DNA of 13,106 nucleotides, taken from positions 1-13,106 of the forward strand of contig JBDTVE010000095.1 in NCBI GenBank assembly GCA_040007355.1, read 5' to 3'. The DNA comes from JACMLD01 sp040007355 (lineage in GTDB: Bacteria > Bacteroidota > Bacteroidia > Chitinophagales > Chitinophagaceae). Of the stretch, positions 1 through 7,246 are shown one piece after another; position 1 is the first letter of the stretch; the number at the start of each line of letters is the position of its first letter. A program made the translations under genes and the position numbers. The notes below the pieces were generated by a model. It had not been told where the DNA came from, did no database searches, and saw only the letters and a list, made by a program, of their open reading frames with translations.

Positions 1-105
1 AGCTATATAGTCAATTAAAAAATTGGCGAACCTTTTGCCGGTACCAGCCGGTATCAAGCTGGTTTCTGTAATAATATCGGTGAGCAGATCATGAGAGGCT
101 TCCAT
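1..105 (-). CDS. RDD family membrane protein, N-terminal fragment (cut by window edge)
   Basis: Reading the minus strand from an ATG at 105 gives 35 open codons running off the window edge. The end of this fragment, GTGKRFANFLIDYIA, has the look of the start of an RDD domain: a basic Gly-Lys-Arg-Phe stretch leading into the first transmembrane helix with an Asp inside it (the R and first D that name the family). The preceding ~20 residues form an acidic N-terminal tail. RDD proteins are small multi-spanning inner-membrane proteins, mostly of unknown function. The gene lies 95 bp downstream of the glycosyltransferase on the same strand, so co-transcription is possible, but the gap is long enough for its own promoter. 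The call rests on a short stretch, so the family is likely rather than certain. Confidence 0.55.
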   Translation of the reverse strand, partial: MEASHDLLTDIITETSLIPAGTGKRFANFLIDYIA

Positions 106-200
106 TATAATAGTTTAAAAAGTAAACATTGAAGGGTATCATGATATACGATATGACAACCGTTCAGTTACTCGGTGCGCAGGCAGATACCTTTCCACAA

Positions 201-1028
201 TTACAGATCCGTGCGTGCTTCCGTTTTTTTTGTAAGGATGCGTTTGATGCGTTTTACAAGTCCCCGCAGGAGCCCGCCATCCATTTGTATACGCCGGTCG
301 GTGGTCCATACCAGGGCTTTGCGGCTGGTTACATAATAAATTTTGCCAAACCCCCTGTTGCGTAGTTTCAACGCCAGCCAGCCGTCTTCATTGGCTCCGG
401 GCGGATGGTTAAAGCCCTCTACCTGCCGGCCCTGCTCTTTTTTAAAACCGGAATTAAAACCGTATACATTAACCGCTTCTTCTTTAAACTTTTTGTTGAA
501 CCAGCGCATAAAATCGGCCGCCTGCTCATAAAAAAAATAGACCCGCCGAGCGGTGCCGGCGGTGGGTATAAAAGAAAAACGACCATACACAGCAGTGATG
601 TCTTCCCGGTCCAGCGGTTTTACCATTTCCTCAATCCAGTGGGGCGGGTAAAGGGTGTCTGCATCAGCATTTAAAATATACCTGCCCCTGGCCGCCGCCA
701 GCCCTGCATTACGGGCTGGTGTAATGCCCTGCCTGGTTTCACGGATACACCTGGCACCGGTGCTACTCACCATGTTCTCCGTATCGTCTGTTGAATTATT
801 GTTTACTACGATTATCTCCACAGAACGCTGTGTAACTGATTTTGAAAGACAGGAAAGGGTCTTCAGGATGGATGCTTCCTCGTTATAGGCGGGCATTACC
901 ACGCTCACTTCTGGATTGTCTCTTAAGAGGCGCTGAAACCCTGCGCGAATGTCATCCAGCCTGGTCAGCAACGTGGCATTGGGTTGATTGTGCTCTTTTA
1001 TATTGGCCGGTATAGCAATGGGGCGCAT
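201..1028 (-). CDS. Glycosyltransferase family 2 protein
   Basis: A GT-A fold glycosyltransferase that would transfer a sugar from a nucleotide-sugar donor; acceptor and donor are not identifiable. Numbered from the preferred ATG at 1028 (275 aa), the nucleotide-binding strand VSVVMPAYNEE is near residues 41-51, NNNSTDDT near 76-83, the metal-binding DADT (DXD-type) near 122-125, and NEDGWLALKL near 213-222 supplies the ED motif typical of the catalytic base. The C-terminus is basic and I see no clear transmembrane helix, so the enzyme is probably cytosolic or peripheral on the inner membrane. The frame stays open up to another ATG at 1082, adding 18 residues. I prefer 1028 because a TAnnTTTG -7 box (1053-1060) lies between the two starts and the extra residues precede the usual domain. 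A probable RDD membrane protein lies downstream; recG diverges upstream. Confidence 0.88.
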   Translation of the reverse strand: MRPIAIPANIKEHNQPNATLLTRLDDIRAGFQRLLRDNPEVSVVMPAYNEEASILKTLSCLSKSVTQRSVEIIVVNNNSTDDTENMVSSTGARCIRETRQGITPARNAGLAAARGRYILNADADTLYPPHWIEEMVKPLDREDITAVYGRFSFIPTAGTARRVYFFYEQAADFMRWFNKKFKEEAVNVYGFNSGFKKEQGRQVEGFNHPPGANEDGWLALKLRNRGFGKIYYVTSRKALVWTTDRRIQMDGGLLRGLVKRIKRILTKKTEARTDL

Positions 1029-1052
1029 GGTCAGAAAACAAGGGTTTGGTCT

Positions 1053-1060
1053 CAAAACTA
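1053..1060 (-). promoter_or_regulatory. Candidate -7 box for the glycosyltransferase
   Basis: The minus strand reads TAGTTTTG, matching the Bacteroidota -7 consensus TAnnTTTG. It would start transcription roughly 15-20 nt ahead of the ATG at 1028. No TTG is visible at the expected -33 spacing, so only half the promoter is supported. Confidence 0.4.
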
Positions 1061-1091
1061 AGGGTATAAATTCATATATCATATACCCTTA
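1059..1091. repeat. Perfect inverted repeat in the divergent GT2/recG region
   Basis: The arms TAAGGGTATA (1059-1068) and TATACCCTTA (1082-1091) are exact reverse complements separated by a 13-nt A/T-rich spacer. The left arm overlaps the outer edge of the minus-strand -7 box. The right arm ends where the -33 element of the plus-strand recG promoter should lie. Arm centres are 23 bp apart, about two helical turns, which fits a dimeric DNA-binding protein. The ATG of the longer glycosyltransferase reading falls in the right arm. No regulator gene is adjacent. Confidence 0.5.
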
Positions 1092-1105
1092 AGAAAGTTC
1101 CGCTC

Positions 1106-3247
1106 TTGCCCTTATTTTTGTTTCAAAATAAGTTTATTAATAATCGTAGTTCAATATTGGCGAGCCCCATTGAATACCTGAAGGGTGTGGGTCCGCAACG
1201 GGCAGATCTCCTGAAAAAAGAACTGGGCATTTTTACGTTTAATGACCTGCTGGAACATTTCCCGCACAGGCATATCGACAAAACAAAAATCAGCCTCATC
1301 AAAGAAATTACCGCGCAGACAGATTATATACAGGTGGCTGGTAAACTACTGAGCCTTGAGATACTAGGTGAAAAAAGAGGCCGGCGACTGGTAGCTTCAT
1401 TAAAAGACAGCAGCGGTATTATAGAACTGGTTTGGTTCCAGGCTATTCAGTGGGTACAAAAAACATTGCAAACCGGCCAGGAATACCTGGTATATGGCAG
1501 GGCCGGATTTTTCCAGGGTCTGCCCCAGATAACGCATCCTGAAATGGAGGTTTTCTCCCGTGAAAGAATGGAAGGAAAAACCTTCCTGGAACCGGTTTAC
1601 CCAACTACCGAAAAATTGAAAATAAAAGCACTGGGTGGCAGGCAGATAGGCAAACTCAGTTTTACCCTGTTCAGTATACTGCACGAAAGAGATATACCCG
1701 AAAACCTGCCCCCGCCCGTCATTGAACAGCTCCAGTTATTGCCAAGACATATTGCCTACCGGCAAGTTCATTTTCCAACAGCTCCCGCCATCTACGAACA
1801 GGCCCTAAAACGGCTGAAGTTTGAGGAGCTTTTTATTGCCCAGGTTAGAATGAAACTGGTAAAGGCGGCCCGTCACCGGTTCTCAAAAGGAAACACCTTT
1901 GGCCTGGTGGGAGACCTGTTTAATACTTTTTACAACAAATACCTTCCTTTTGAACTAACTGGTGCGCAGAAAAGGGTCTTAAAAGAAATAAGAACAGATA
2001 CGGCAAGGGGTAAACAAATGAACCGTTTGCTGCAGGGTGATGTGGGAAGCGGTAAAACCATTGTGGCGTTGTTATCCATGCTGCTGGCGGCCGATAACGG
2101 ATTCCAGAGTTGTTTGATGGCACCTACAGAAATACTGGCCATACAGCACCTCAACAGTCTCACCGAATTGTTGAAAGATATGCCGGTAAAGATTCAATTG
2201 CTAACCGGTTCAACCAAAAAAGCAGCGCGGAATAAAACTATCCGGGAACTGGCGGCCGGTGAAATACATATTCTGATCGGCACCCATGCAGTAATAGAAG
2301 AAATCGTTCAGTTTAAAAATCTGGGCCTGGTAATTGTAGACGAACAGCACCGTTTTGGCGTGGAGCAGCGAGCCAAAATGTGGAAAAAAGCCGAGTTGCC
2401 GCCGCATATACTGGTAATGACGGCAACACCCATTCCAAGAACCCTGGCAATGACCGCTTACGGAGACCTGGACTATAGCGTTATAGATGAATTACCGCCG
2501 GGTCGTAAGCCCATTACCACCGCTCACCGCTATGAATATGATCGCACCAAAGTGATGGACTTTATTAAAAAAGAAATTGCACTTGGCCGCCAGGCCTACA
2601 TCATATTCCCGCTTATTGAAGAGTCTGAAAAAATGGATTATGAAAACCTGATGCGGGGTTATGAAAACGTAAAAGCTTTTTTCCCCGAACCCCGTTACTG
2701 GATCAGCATGGTGCACGGCCAACAGAAATCCGATGTTAAAAAAACCAATATGGAGCGCTTTGTAAAAGCCGATACACAGATAATGGTTTCAACCACGGTT
2801 ATTGAGGTAGGCGTAAACGTACCCAATGCCTCTGTAATGGTCATTGAAAGCGCAGAGAAATTTGGCTTATCGCAATTGCACCAGCTTAGGGGCCGGGTAG
2901 GGCGGGGTACCGACAAAAGTTTTTGCATCTTATTAACAGGCATGAAACCAACCAATGAGGCGCGGGAACGTATTAAGATAATGTGCGCTACCAACGATGG
3001 TTTTAAGATTGCGGAGAAAGATTTGGAGCTAAGGGGGCCAGGCGATATTGAAGGTACCCGGCAAAGTGGCGTACTAAATTTTAAATTAGCAAGCATCTTA
3101 CAGGACAGGCAATTGCTGGAAATTTCAAAAGAACTGGCCGACCGTGTTTTGGACCTTGACCCCGAACTCATTTCGGCTGAAAACTTGCAGCTTAAAAACT
3201 TCCTGCAATCTCAAAAAGGGAAAACGGCCTGGAGTAAAATTTCGTAA
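1106..3247 (+). CDS. recG: ATP-dependent DNA helicase RecG
   Basis: RecG is a superfamily 2 double-strand DNA translocase that remodels stalled replication forks and branch-migrates Holliday junctions. Numbered from 1106, the N-terminal helix-hairpin region YLKGVGPQRADLL begins near residue 24, followed by the OB-fold wedge domain (about 70-170). The helicase motifs are complete: Walker A GDVGSGKT 311-318, DEQHRFG 412-418 (a DExH/Q-type motif II), TATPIPRT 439-446, and motif VI QLRGRVGRG 593-601. At about 700 residues the protein is full length. The start is uncertain: there is no in-frame ATG. The longest reading uses TTG at 1106; TTG at 1118 or 1157, or a rare ATT at 1136, are alternatives. 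A -7 box at 1113-1120 argues for one of the later ones, and family resemblance (an Ile-Leu-x-x-Pro-Ile-Glu-Tyr-Leu start) fits a start near 1136. It diverges from the glycosyltransferase. Confidence 0.97.
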   Translation: MPLFLFQNKFINNRSSILASPIEYLKGVGPQRADLLKKELGIFTFNDLLEHFPHRHIDKTKISLIKEITAQTDYIQVAGKLLSLEILGEKRGRRLVASLKDSSGIIELVWFQAIQWVQKTLQTGQEYLVYGRAGFFQGLPQITHPEMEVFSRERMEGKTFLEPVYPTTEKLKIKALGGRQIGKLSFTLFSILHERDIPENLPPPVIEQLQLLPRHIAYRQVHFPTAPAIYEQALKRLKFEELFIAQVRMKLVKAARHRFSKGNTFGLVGDLFNTFYNKYLPFELTGAQKRVLKEIRTDTARGKQMNRLLQGDVGSGKTIVALLSMLLAADNGFQSCLMAPTEILAIQHLNSLTELLKDMPVKIQLLTGSTKKAARNKTIRELAAGEIHILIGTHAVIEEIVQFKNLGLVIVDEQHRFGVEQRAKMWKKAELPPHILVMTATPIPRTLAMTAYGDLDYSVIDELPPGRKPITTAHRYEYDRTKVMDFIKKEIALGRQAYIIFPLIEESEKMDYENLMRGYENVKAFFPEPRYWISMVHGQQKSDVKKTNMERFVKADTQIMVSTTVIEVGVNVPNASVMVIESAEKFGLSQLHQLRGRVGRGTDKSFCILLTGMKPTNEARERIKIMCATNDGFKIAEKDLELRGPGDIEGTRQSGVLNFKLASILQDRQLLEISKELADRVLDLDPELISAENLQLKNFLQSQKGKTAWSKIS
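1113..1120 (+). promoter_or_regulatory. Candidate -7 box for recG
   Basis: TATTTTTG matches TAnnTTTG exactly and is identical to the -7 box of the ompA-like gene at 11155. No TTG lies 17-23 nt upstream. If used, transcription starts near 1126-1128, downstream of the earliest possible recG start codon at 1106. Confidence 0.4.
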
Positions 3248-3276
3248 ATCAAACCGAGGGATTAAACTTTTAAAAA

Positions 3277-3298
3277 ACTGTAAAGTTACAGGTACAGT
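3277..3298. repeat. Overlapping short inverted repeats in the recG to T9SS-cargo gap
   Basis: Two mutually exclusive 6-bp pairings share sequence: ACTGTA (3277-3282) with TACAGT (3293-3298), and CTGTAA (3278-3283) with TTACAG (3286-3291). There is no T-tract after them, so they do not look like a terminator. The remaining part of this 132-bp gap (3248-3379) shows neither a good TTG-N19-TAnnTTTG promoter nor an intrinsic terminator. Confidence 0.25.
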
Positions 3299-3379
3299 AG
3301 GGGATAGTTACGATACTCAGAACATGAGCAACAAGATTTACAGATAATTGACGTTTAAACTAGGTAAATTAGACATACA

Positions 3380-6300
3380 TTGAAGAAACAACAGCAAATA
3401 TTCCTGCTACTGTGCTGCTTTATTTCATTTCGGGTTGCCGCACAGCAAATCAATTTTGATTTTATTGAAAACAAGGGCCAGTGGAACAGCCAGGTTAAGT
3501 ATATGGGAGATATCGGCACCGGTTCCTTTTTTTTACAAAAAAGCGGCTTTACGGTCTTGCTGAACAGCCAGGAAGACCTGAAAAGATTACATCAAATCAG
3601 CCATGGAGGCGGCAGCGGTCTCATTGATATTGTAAGAGATGGTTCAGGGAATAACCTGAAAGCCACCGGTAATAATACCAGTACTCCCCCGGTTACCAAT
3701 AGCGGCGTAGTCCTTCATGCGCACGCCTACCGCGTAAGTTTTGAAGGCGCAAGCGATGCAGTGCAGATAAATCCTGAAAAGCCACAGGCTTCCTATAATA
3801 ATTATTTTATTGGCGACGATCCCGCCAAATGGGCTGCGGGTTGTAAAATATACAGGGGTATCACCTATAAAAATATGTACCCGGGTATAGATGTCCGTTA
3901 TTATTCGGAAAACAATTCCCTGAAATATGATATCGTAGTAAGCCCGGGTGCCAATACTGCCAATATTCTAATGAAATATGAGGGCGCCGATAAGCTGTTC
4001 ATAAAAAATAACCAGTTGTACGTTAAAACATCGGTAGGAGAGGTAAAGGAACTGGAGCCATATAGTTACCAGTTTGACAAGGTAAAGGGCAAAATGGATA
4101 TCAGCTGCAAATATGAAATAGTAAATAATAATACGGTAAGATTTAAAATAAAGGCCTACGCAAAGGATCTCCCGCTCATTATAGATCCAACGCTGATTTT
4201 CTCATCTTTCAGTGGCAGCAGAACGGATAACTGGGGTTTTACAGCAACTCCGGGTCCCGACGGCAGCCTGTTCGGTGGCGGTATTGTTCAGCAAAACGGG
4301 TACCCTGTTACTCCGGGCGCCATTCAGCCGGTCCCGGGCGGCGCTACCTGGGATATCGGGCTCACCCGGTTTAGCCCCGATGGGAGTACCCGGATCTATA
4401 GTACATTTTTGGGAGGTAACGGTAATGATTACCCGTTGAGCATGATCTCTGACGCCCAGGGTAACTTGGTTTTAATGGGCCGTTCTTATTCCACTAACTT
4501 TCCGGGAAAAAAAGTTCTTCCACCCCCTCCTGCCAACGGTGTGTTGGAAACCGGGGCTGATTTAATAGTTGTAAAGCTAAACGGAGCCGGCACCGCTTTT
4601 ATTGGCGCCATGCGTATAGGTGGTTCAGGACTGGATGCGGCCAATGTACAGGACCAGCGCGGAAATAACAATTCCCCCAAAAAGATGAGCACCCTGCGTT
4701 TTTATGGTGACGACTCAAGAGGAGAAGTGATACTAGACCGGTCAAATAATATTTATGTGGCAACACAAACGCAATCAAATGATTTTCCTCTTGTCAACCC
4801 CTTTCAAAATACATTGGCCGGTGGCCAGGACGGCGCCCTGCTAAAAATTGACCCTTCCTGCAATAACATTATTTTCAGCACTTTCCTGGGCGGTTCTAAA
4901 GATGATGGTGTATTTGTAATGGATATCAGCCCCGTTACCGGCAATCTCTATGTTGCCGGTGCCACTTCCAGCACTGACTTTCCCGGTAATAAATCGGGGG
5001 TAAAACAAGGCGCGTTCAGCGGTGGGTTAACAGATGGGTTTATCAGCGAGATTGCCGGTGATGGCAGCGGCATTGTTAGAACCACCTATCTTGGAACAAA
5101 TAGTTATGATGCCATTTATGGGATCAAATTCGACAAGCTGGGCTATCCCTATGTGATGGGTATCACGGAAGGCGCCTGGCCGGTTGTAAACGCGGCCTAT
5201 AGCGTTCCCAATTCAAAACAATTTATCGCCAAATTAAAACCCGATCTCTCGGATTTTGAATACTCAACCGTATTTGGCAATGGTTCTGCCATGCCGAATA
5301 TTTCGCCGGTGGCATTCCTGGTAGACCGCTGCGAGAATGTGTATGTGTCCGGCTGGGGCGGGTTTCCTTTCCCAAGTCCTTCTGCCGATGTTTTTGACCA
5401 GGCAGGGGTTAACGGCATGCCTATTACAGCGGGTGCTTTAAAATCAGTTACAGACAATAAAGATTTTTATTTTCTGGTTCTCAAAAAAGACGCGGCCGCT
5501 CTTTTGTACGCAACCTATTTTGGCCAGGGCGGCACAGGCGCCAGCGGGTTTGGAGAACATGTAGACGGTGGAACCAGCCGGTATGACCAGCAGGGTGTAA
5601 TCTACCAGGCCATTTGTGCCAATTGCGAAGGCAATTCCTATGGGCCGCCCAATCCGCCCTATCCCATTACACCTGGCGTGGTAGGCCCTGTGAACGGAGC
5701 GGGAAATGGGGGCTGTAATTTAGGGGTTGTAAAAATCGCCTTTAATTTTGCAGGTGTGGCTGCCGGGATAAGAGCATACATAAACAATGTTGTTGATACG
5801 GTAGGCTGCGTGCCTCTCACGGTAGAATTCAGGGATACCGTTAGAAATGCCATTAGCTACGAATGGAATTTTGGGGATGGCTCACCGTCTCTGTTTACTA
5901 AAAATTTTACCACTGTACATAACTTTACTACGGTGGGCAAATACCGGGTAATGCTGGTGGGCATAGATTCCACCTCCTGCAATGTCCGGGATACCGTATA
6001 TACAACCATACGGGTAGGAAACAATCAGGCATTTCTAGGGTTTACCGCTAACAAATTACAGCCCTGTCAATCCCTGTCTTACCAGTTTAACAATACATCC
6101 ACTGTTTCAGCTACGGCCGACCCGTTCACCAATCAATCATTTGTCTGGGATTTTGGAGATGGAACTGCCCGGGTGGTATCCGGGTTGGCGGCCATTACGC
6201 ATAGCTTTGCAGCGGCAGGAACCTATAATGTACGACTTGTTTTAGCGGATACCGGCTACTGCAATTCGCCCGATTCGCTACCAGTTATTCTGCGGGTGGC

Positions 6301-7081
6301 TCCCCTGGTTAAAGCCCTGATTGAAACGCCTGGTCTGGGTTGCATTCCAGACAATGTGGTGTTTCACAATGTCTCCATGGCGGGTACAAACTTTACCTGG
6401 GATTTTGGTGATGGAACTGTTGAGGTTAACAATAATGCGGATGTGGTACACCTGTATACTGAGCCCGGTACCTACCAAATTAAACTAGTGGCCATTGACA
6501 CGTCAACCTGTAATAAAATTGATTCTATTACCATCAGCATCGTTATGGCTGATAAACCAACGGCATCGTTTACCTATACCCCGCTTACGCCGCAGGAAAA
6601 TTTTCCTTACACTTTTACCAATACGTCTTCGCCGGACGCAACACATTTCAAATGGCTTTTCGGAGACGGGGATTCCCTGCTTGCCAGGAGCCGGGGAAAC
6701 ATAGACCATTTGTATAATACCAGTGGTACCTTCCAGGTATTATTAATTGCCTATAACGATGCCGGCTGCGCAGATACCGCAAGGGCTGAAGTGGTGGCAA
6801 TAATAGTACCCCGCCTGGATTTGCCAAATGCGTTTACACCGCAGAGCAATTCGCAAAACAATATTATATATGTGAGGGGTTTCGGTATCGGAAAAATGAA
6901 ATGGCGTATTTATAACCGGGTTGGAAACCTGGTTTTTGAAAGCAATAGTACCAGTGTTGGCTGGGATGGTAAGTTCAAAGGCGTGGTGCAACCCATGGAT
7001 GTGTATGCCTATACGCTGGAAGTAGCATTTACAGATGGTACAAAAGCAACTAAAAAGGGGGATATTACGTTATTAAGATAG
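3380..7081 (+). CDS. Secreted multidomain T9SS cargo: DUF7948-like, SBBP repeats, PKD domains, type B sorting domain
   Basis: A 1233-residue exported adhesin-like protein. Residues 1-21 form a Sec signal peptide (MKKQQQ, a hydrophobic core, then AAQQ). ENKGQW at 30-35 begins an N-terminal domain typical of DUF7948 proteins. SBBP-type beta-propeller repeats follow, such as YSTFLGGNGNDYP near 340 and FSTFLGGSKDDG near 499, with the recurring Gly-Asn-x-Tyr-Val and FP signatures. Four PKD-like domains carry WNFGDG 829-834, WDFGDG 923-928, WDFGDG 1007-1012 and WLFGDG 1092-1097. The last ~88 residues, starting LDLPNAFTP at 1146, are a gliding-motility-associated C-terminal domain (CHU_C, TIGR04131-like), the type B signal for T9SS. 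The protein is therefore expected to cross the outer membrane by T9SS and be surface-bound or released; ligand unknown. The start is TTG in an A-rich context, the only start that keeps the signal peptide. A PorP/SprF gene follows on the same strand. Confidence 0.93.
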   Translation: MKKQQQIFLLLCCFISFRVAAQQINFDFIENKGQWNSQVKYMGDIGTGSFFLQKSGFTVLLNSQEDLKRLHQISHGGGSGLIDIVRDGSGNNLKATGNNTSTPPVTNSGVVLHAHAYRVSFEGASDAVQINPEKPQASYNNYFIGDDPAKWAAGCKIYRGITYKNMYPGIDVRYYSENNSLKYDIVVSPGANTANILMKYEGADKLFIKNNQLYVKTSVGEVKELEPYSYQFDKVKGKMDISCKYEIVNNNTVRFKIKAYAKDLPLIIDPTLIFSSFSGSRTDNWGFTATPGPDGSLFGGGIVQQNGYPVTPGAIQPVPGGATWDIGLTRFSPDGSTRIYSTFLGGNGNDYPLSMISDAQGNLVLMGRSYSTNFPGKKVLPPPPANGVLETGADLIVVKLNGAGTAFIGAMRIGGSGLDAANVQDQRGNNNSPKKMSTLRFYGDDSRGEVILDRSNNIYVATQTQSNDFPLVNPFQNTLAGGQDGALLKIDPSCNNIIFSTFLGGSKDDGVFVMDISPVTGNLYVAGATSSTDFPGNKSGVKQGAFSGGLTDGFISEIAGDGSGIVRTTYLGTNSYDAIYGIKFDKLGYPYVMGITEGAWPVVNAAYSVPNSKQFIAKLKPDLSDFEYSTVFGNGSAMPNISPVAFLVDRCENVYVSGWGGFPFPSPSADVFDQAGVNGMPITAGALKSVTDNKDFYFLVLKKDAAALLYATYFGQGGTGASGFGEHVDGGTSRYDQQGVIYQAICANCEGNSYGPPNPPYPITPGVVGPVNGAGNGGCNLGVVKIAFNFAGVAAGIRAYINNVVDTVGCVPLTVEFRDTVRNAISYEWNFGDGSPSLFTKNFTTVHNFTTVGKYRVMLVGIDSTSCNVRDTVYTTIRVGNNQAFLGFTANKLQPCQSLSYQFNNTSTVSATADPFTNQSFVWDFGDGTARVVSGLAAITHSFAAAGTYNVRLVLADTGYCNSPDSLPVILRVAPLVKALIETPGLGCIPDNVVFHNVSMAGTNFTWDFGDGTVEVNNNADVVHLYTEPGTYQIKLVAIDTSTCNKIDSITISIVMADKPTASFTYTPLTPQENFPYTFTNTSSPDATHFKWLFGDGDSLLARSRGNIDHLYNTSGTFQVLLIAYNDAGCADTARAEVVAIIVPRLDLPNAFTPQSNSQNNIIYVRGFGIGKMKWRIYNRVGNLVFESNSTSVGWDGKFKGVVQPMDVYAYTLEVAFTDGTKATKKGDITLLR

Positions 7082-7246
7082 CCGGCCATAATAATAAGCA
7101 TAACAATATTGAAACGAAAGGAGATTATTTTGATATCTAAAGACTAAACAATGAGTGCGCACAGAAGCCTGCAGGAGAATGTTGTTGCTTTGATAGTACT
7201 ACCCGCCTACCGGCAATGCGCCGGACAGGGTTATTGGGCTGCGCCG

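Noticed and set aside
137..146. Perfect 10-bp palindrome TATCATGATA between the glycosyltransferase and the RDD gene
   Set aside because: Short, A/T-rich and without a matching promoter nearby; a palindrome of this size is expected by chance in 13 kb.
2695..3171. 158-codon open frame on the minus strand inside recG
   Set aside because: It lies opposite the conserved helicase motifs of recG, has Ser/Thr-rich low-complexity composition typical of antisense frames, and shows no domain or start signal.
3348..3372. TTG...TAAATTAG as a promoter for the T9SS cargo gene
   Set aside because: Spacing is only 14 nt and the -7 element mismatches TAnnTTTG at a conserved position.
5861..6670. Similar WxFGDG-encoding DNA segments that could be a DNA repeat array
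   Set aside because: The nucleotide sequences diverge; the similarity is at protein level and is explained by PKD-like domains.
7126..7132. TATTTTG as a possible -7 box for the PorP-like gene
   Set aside because: It is one T short of TAnnTTTG and the nearest TTG (7109-7111) is at 14-nt spacing, so I did not call a promoter.
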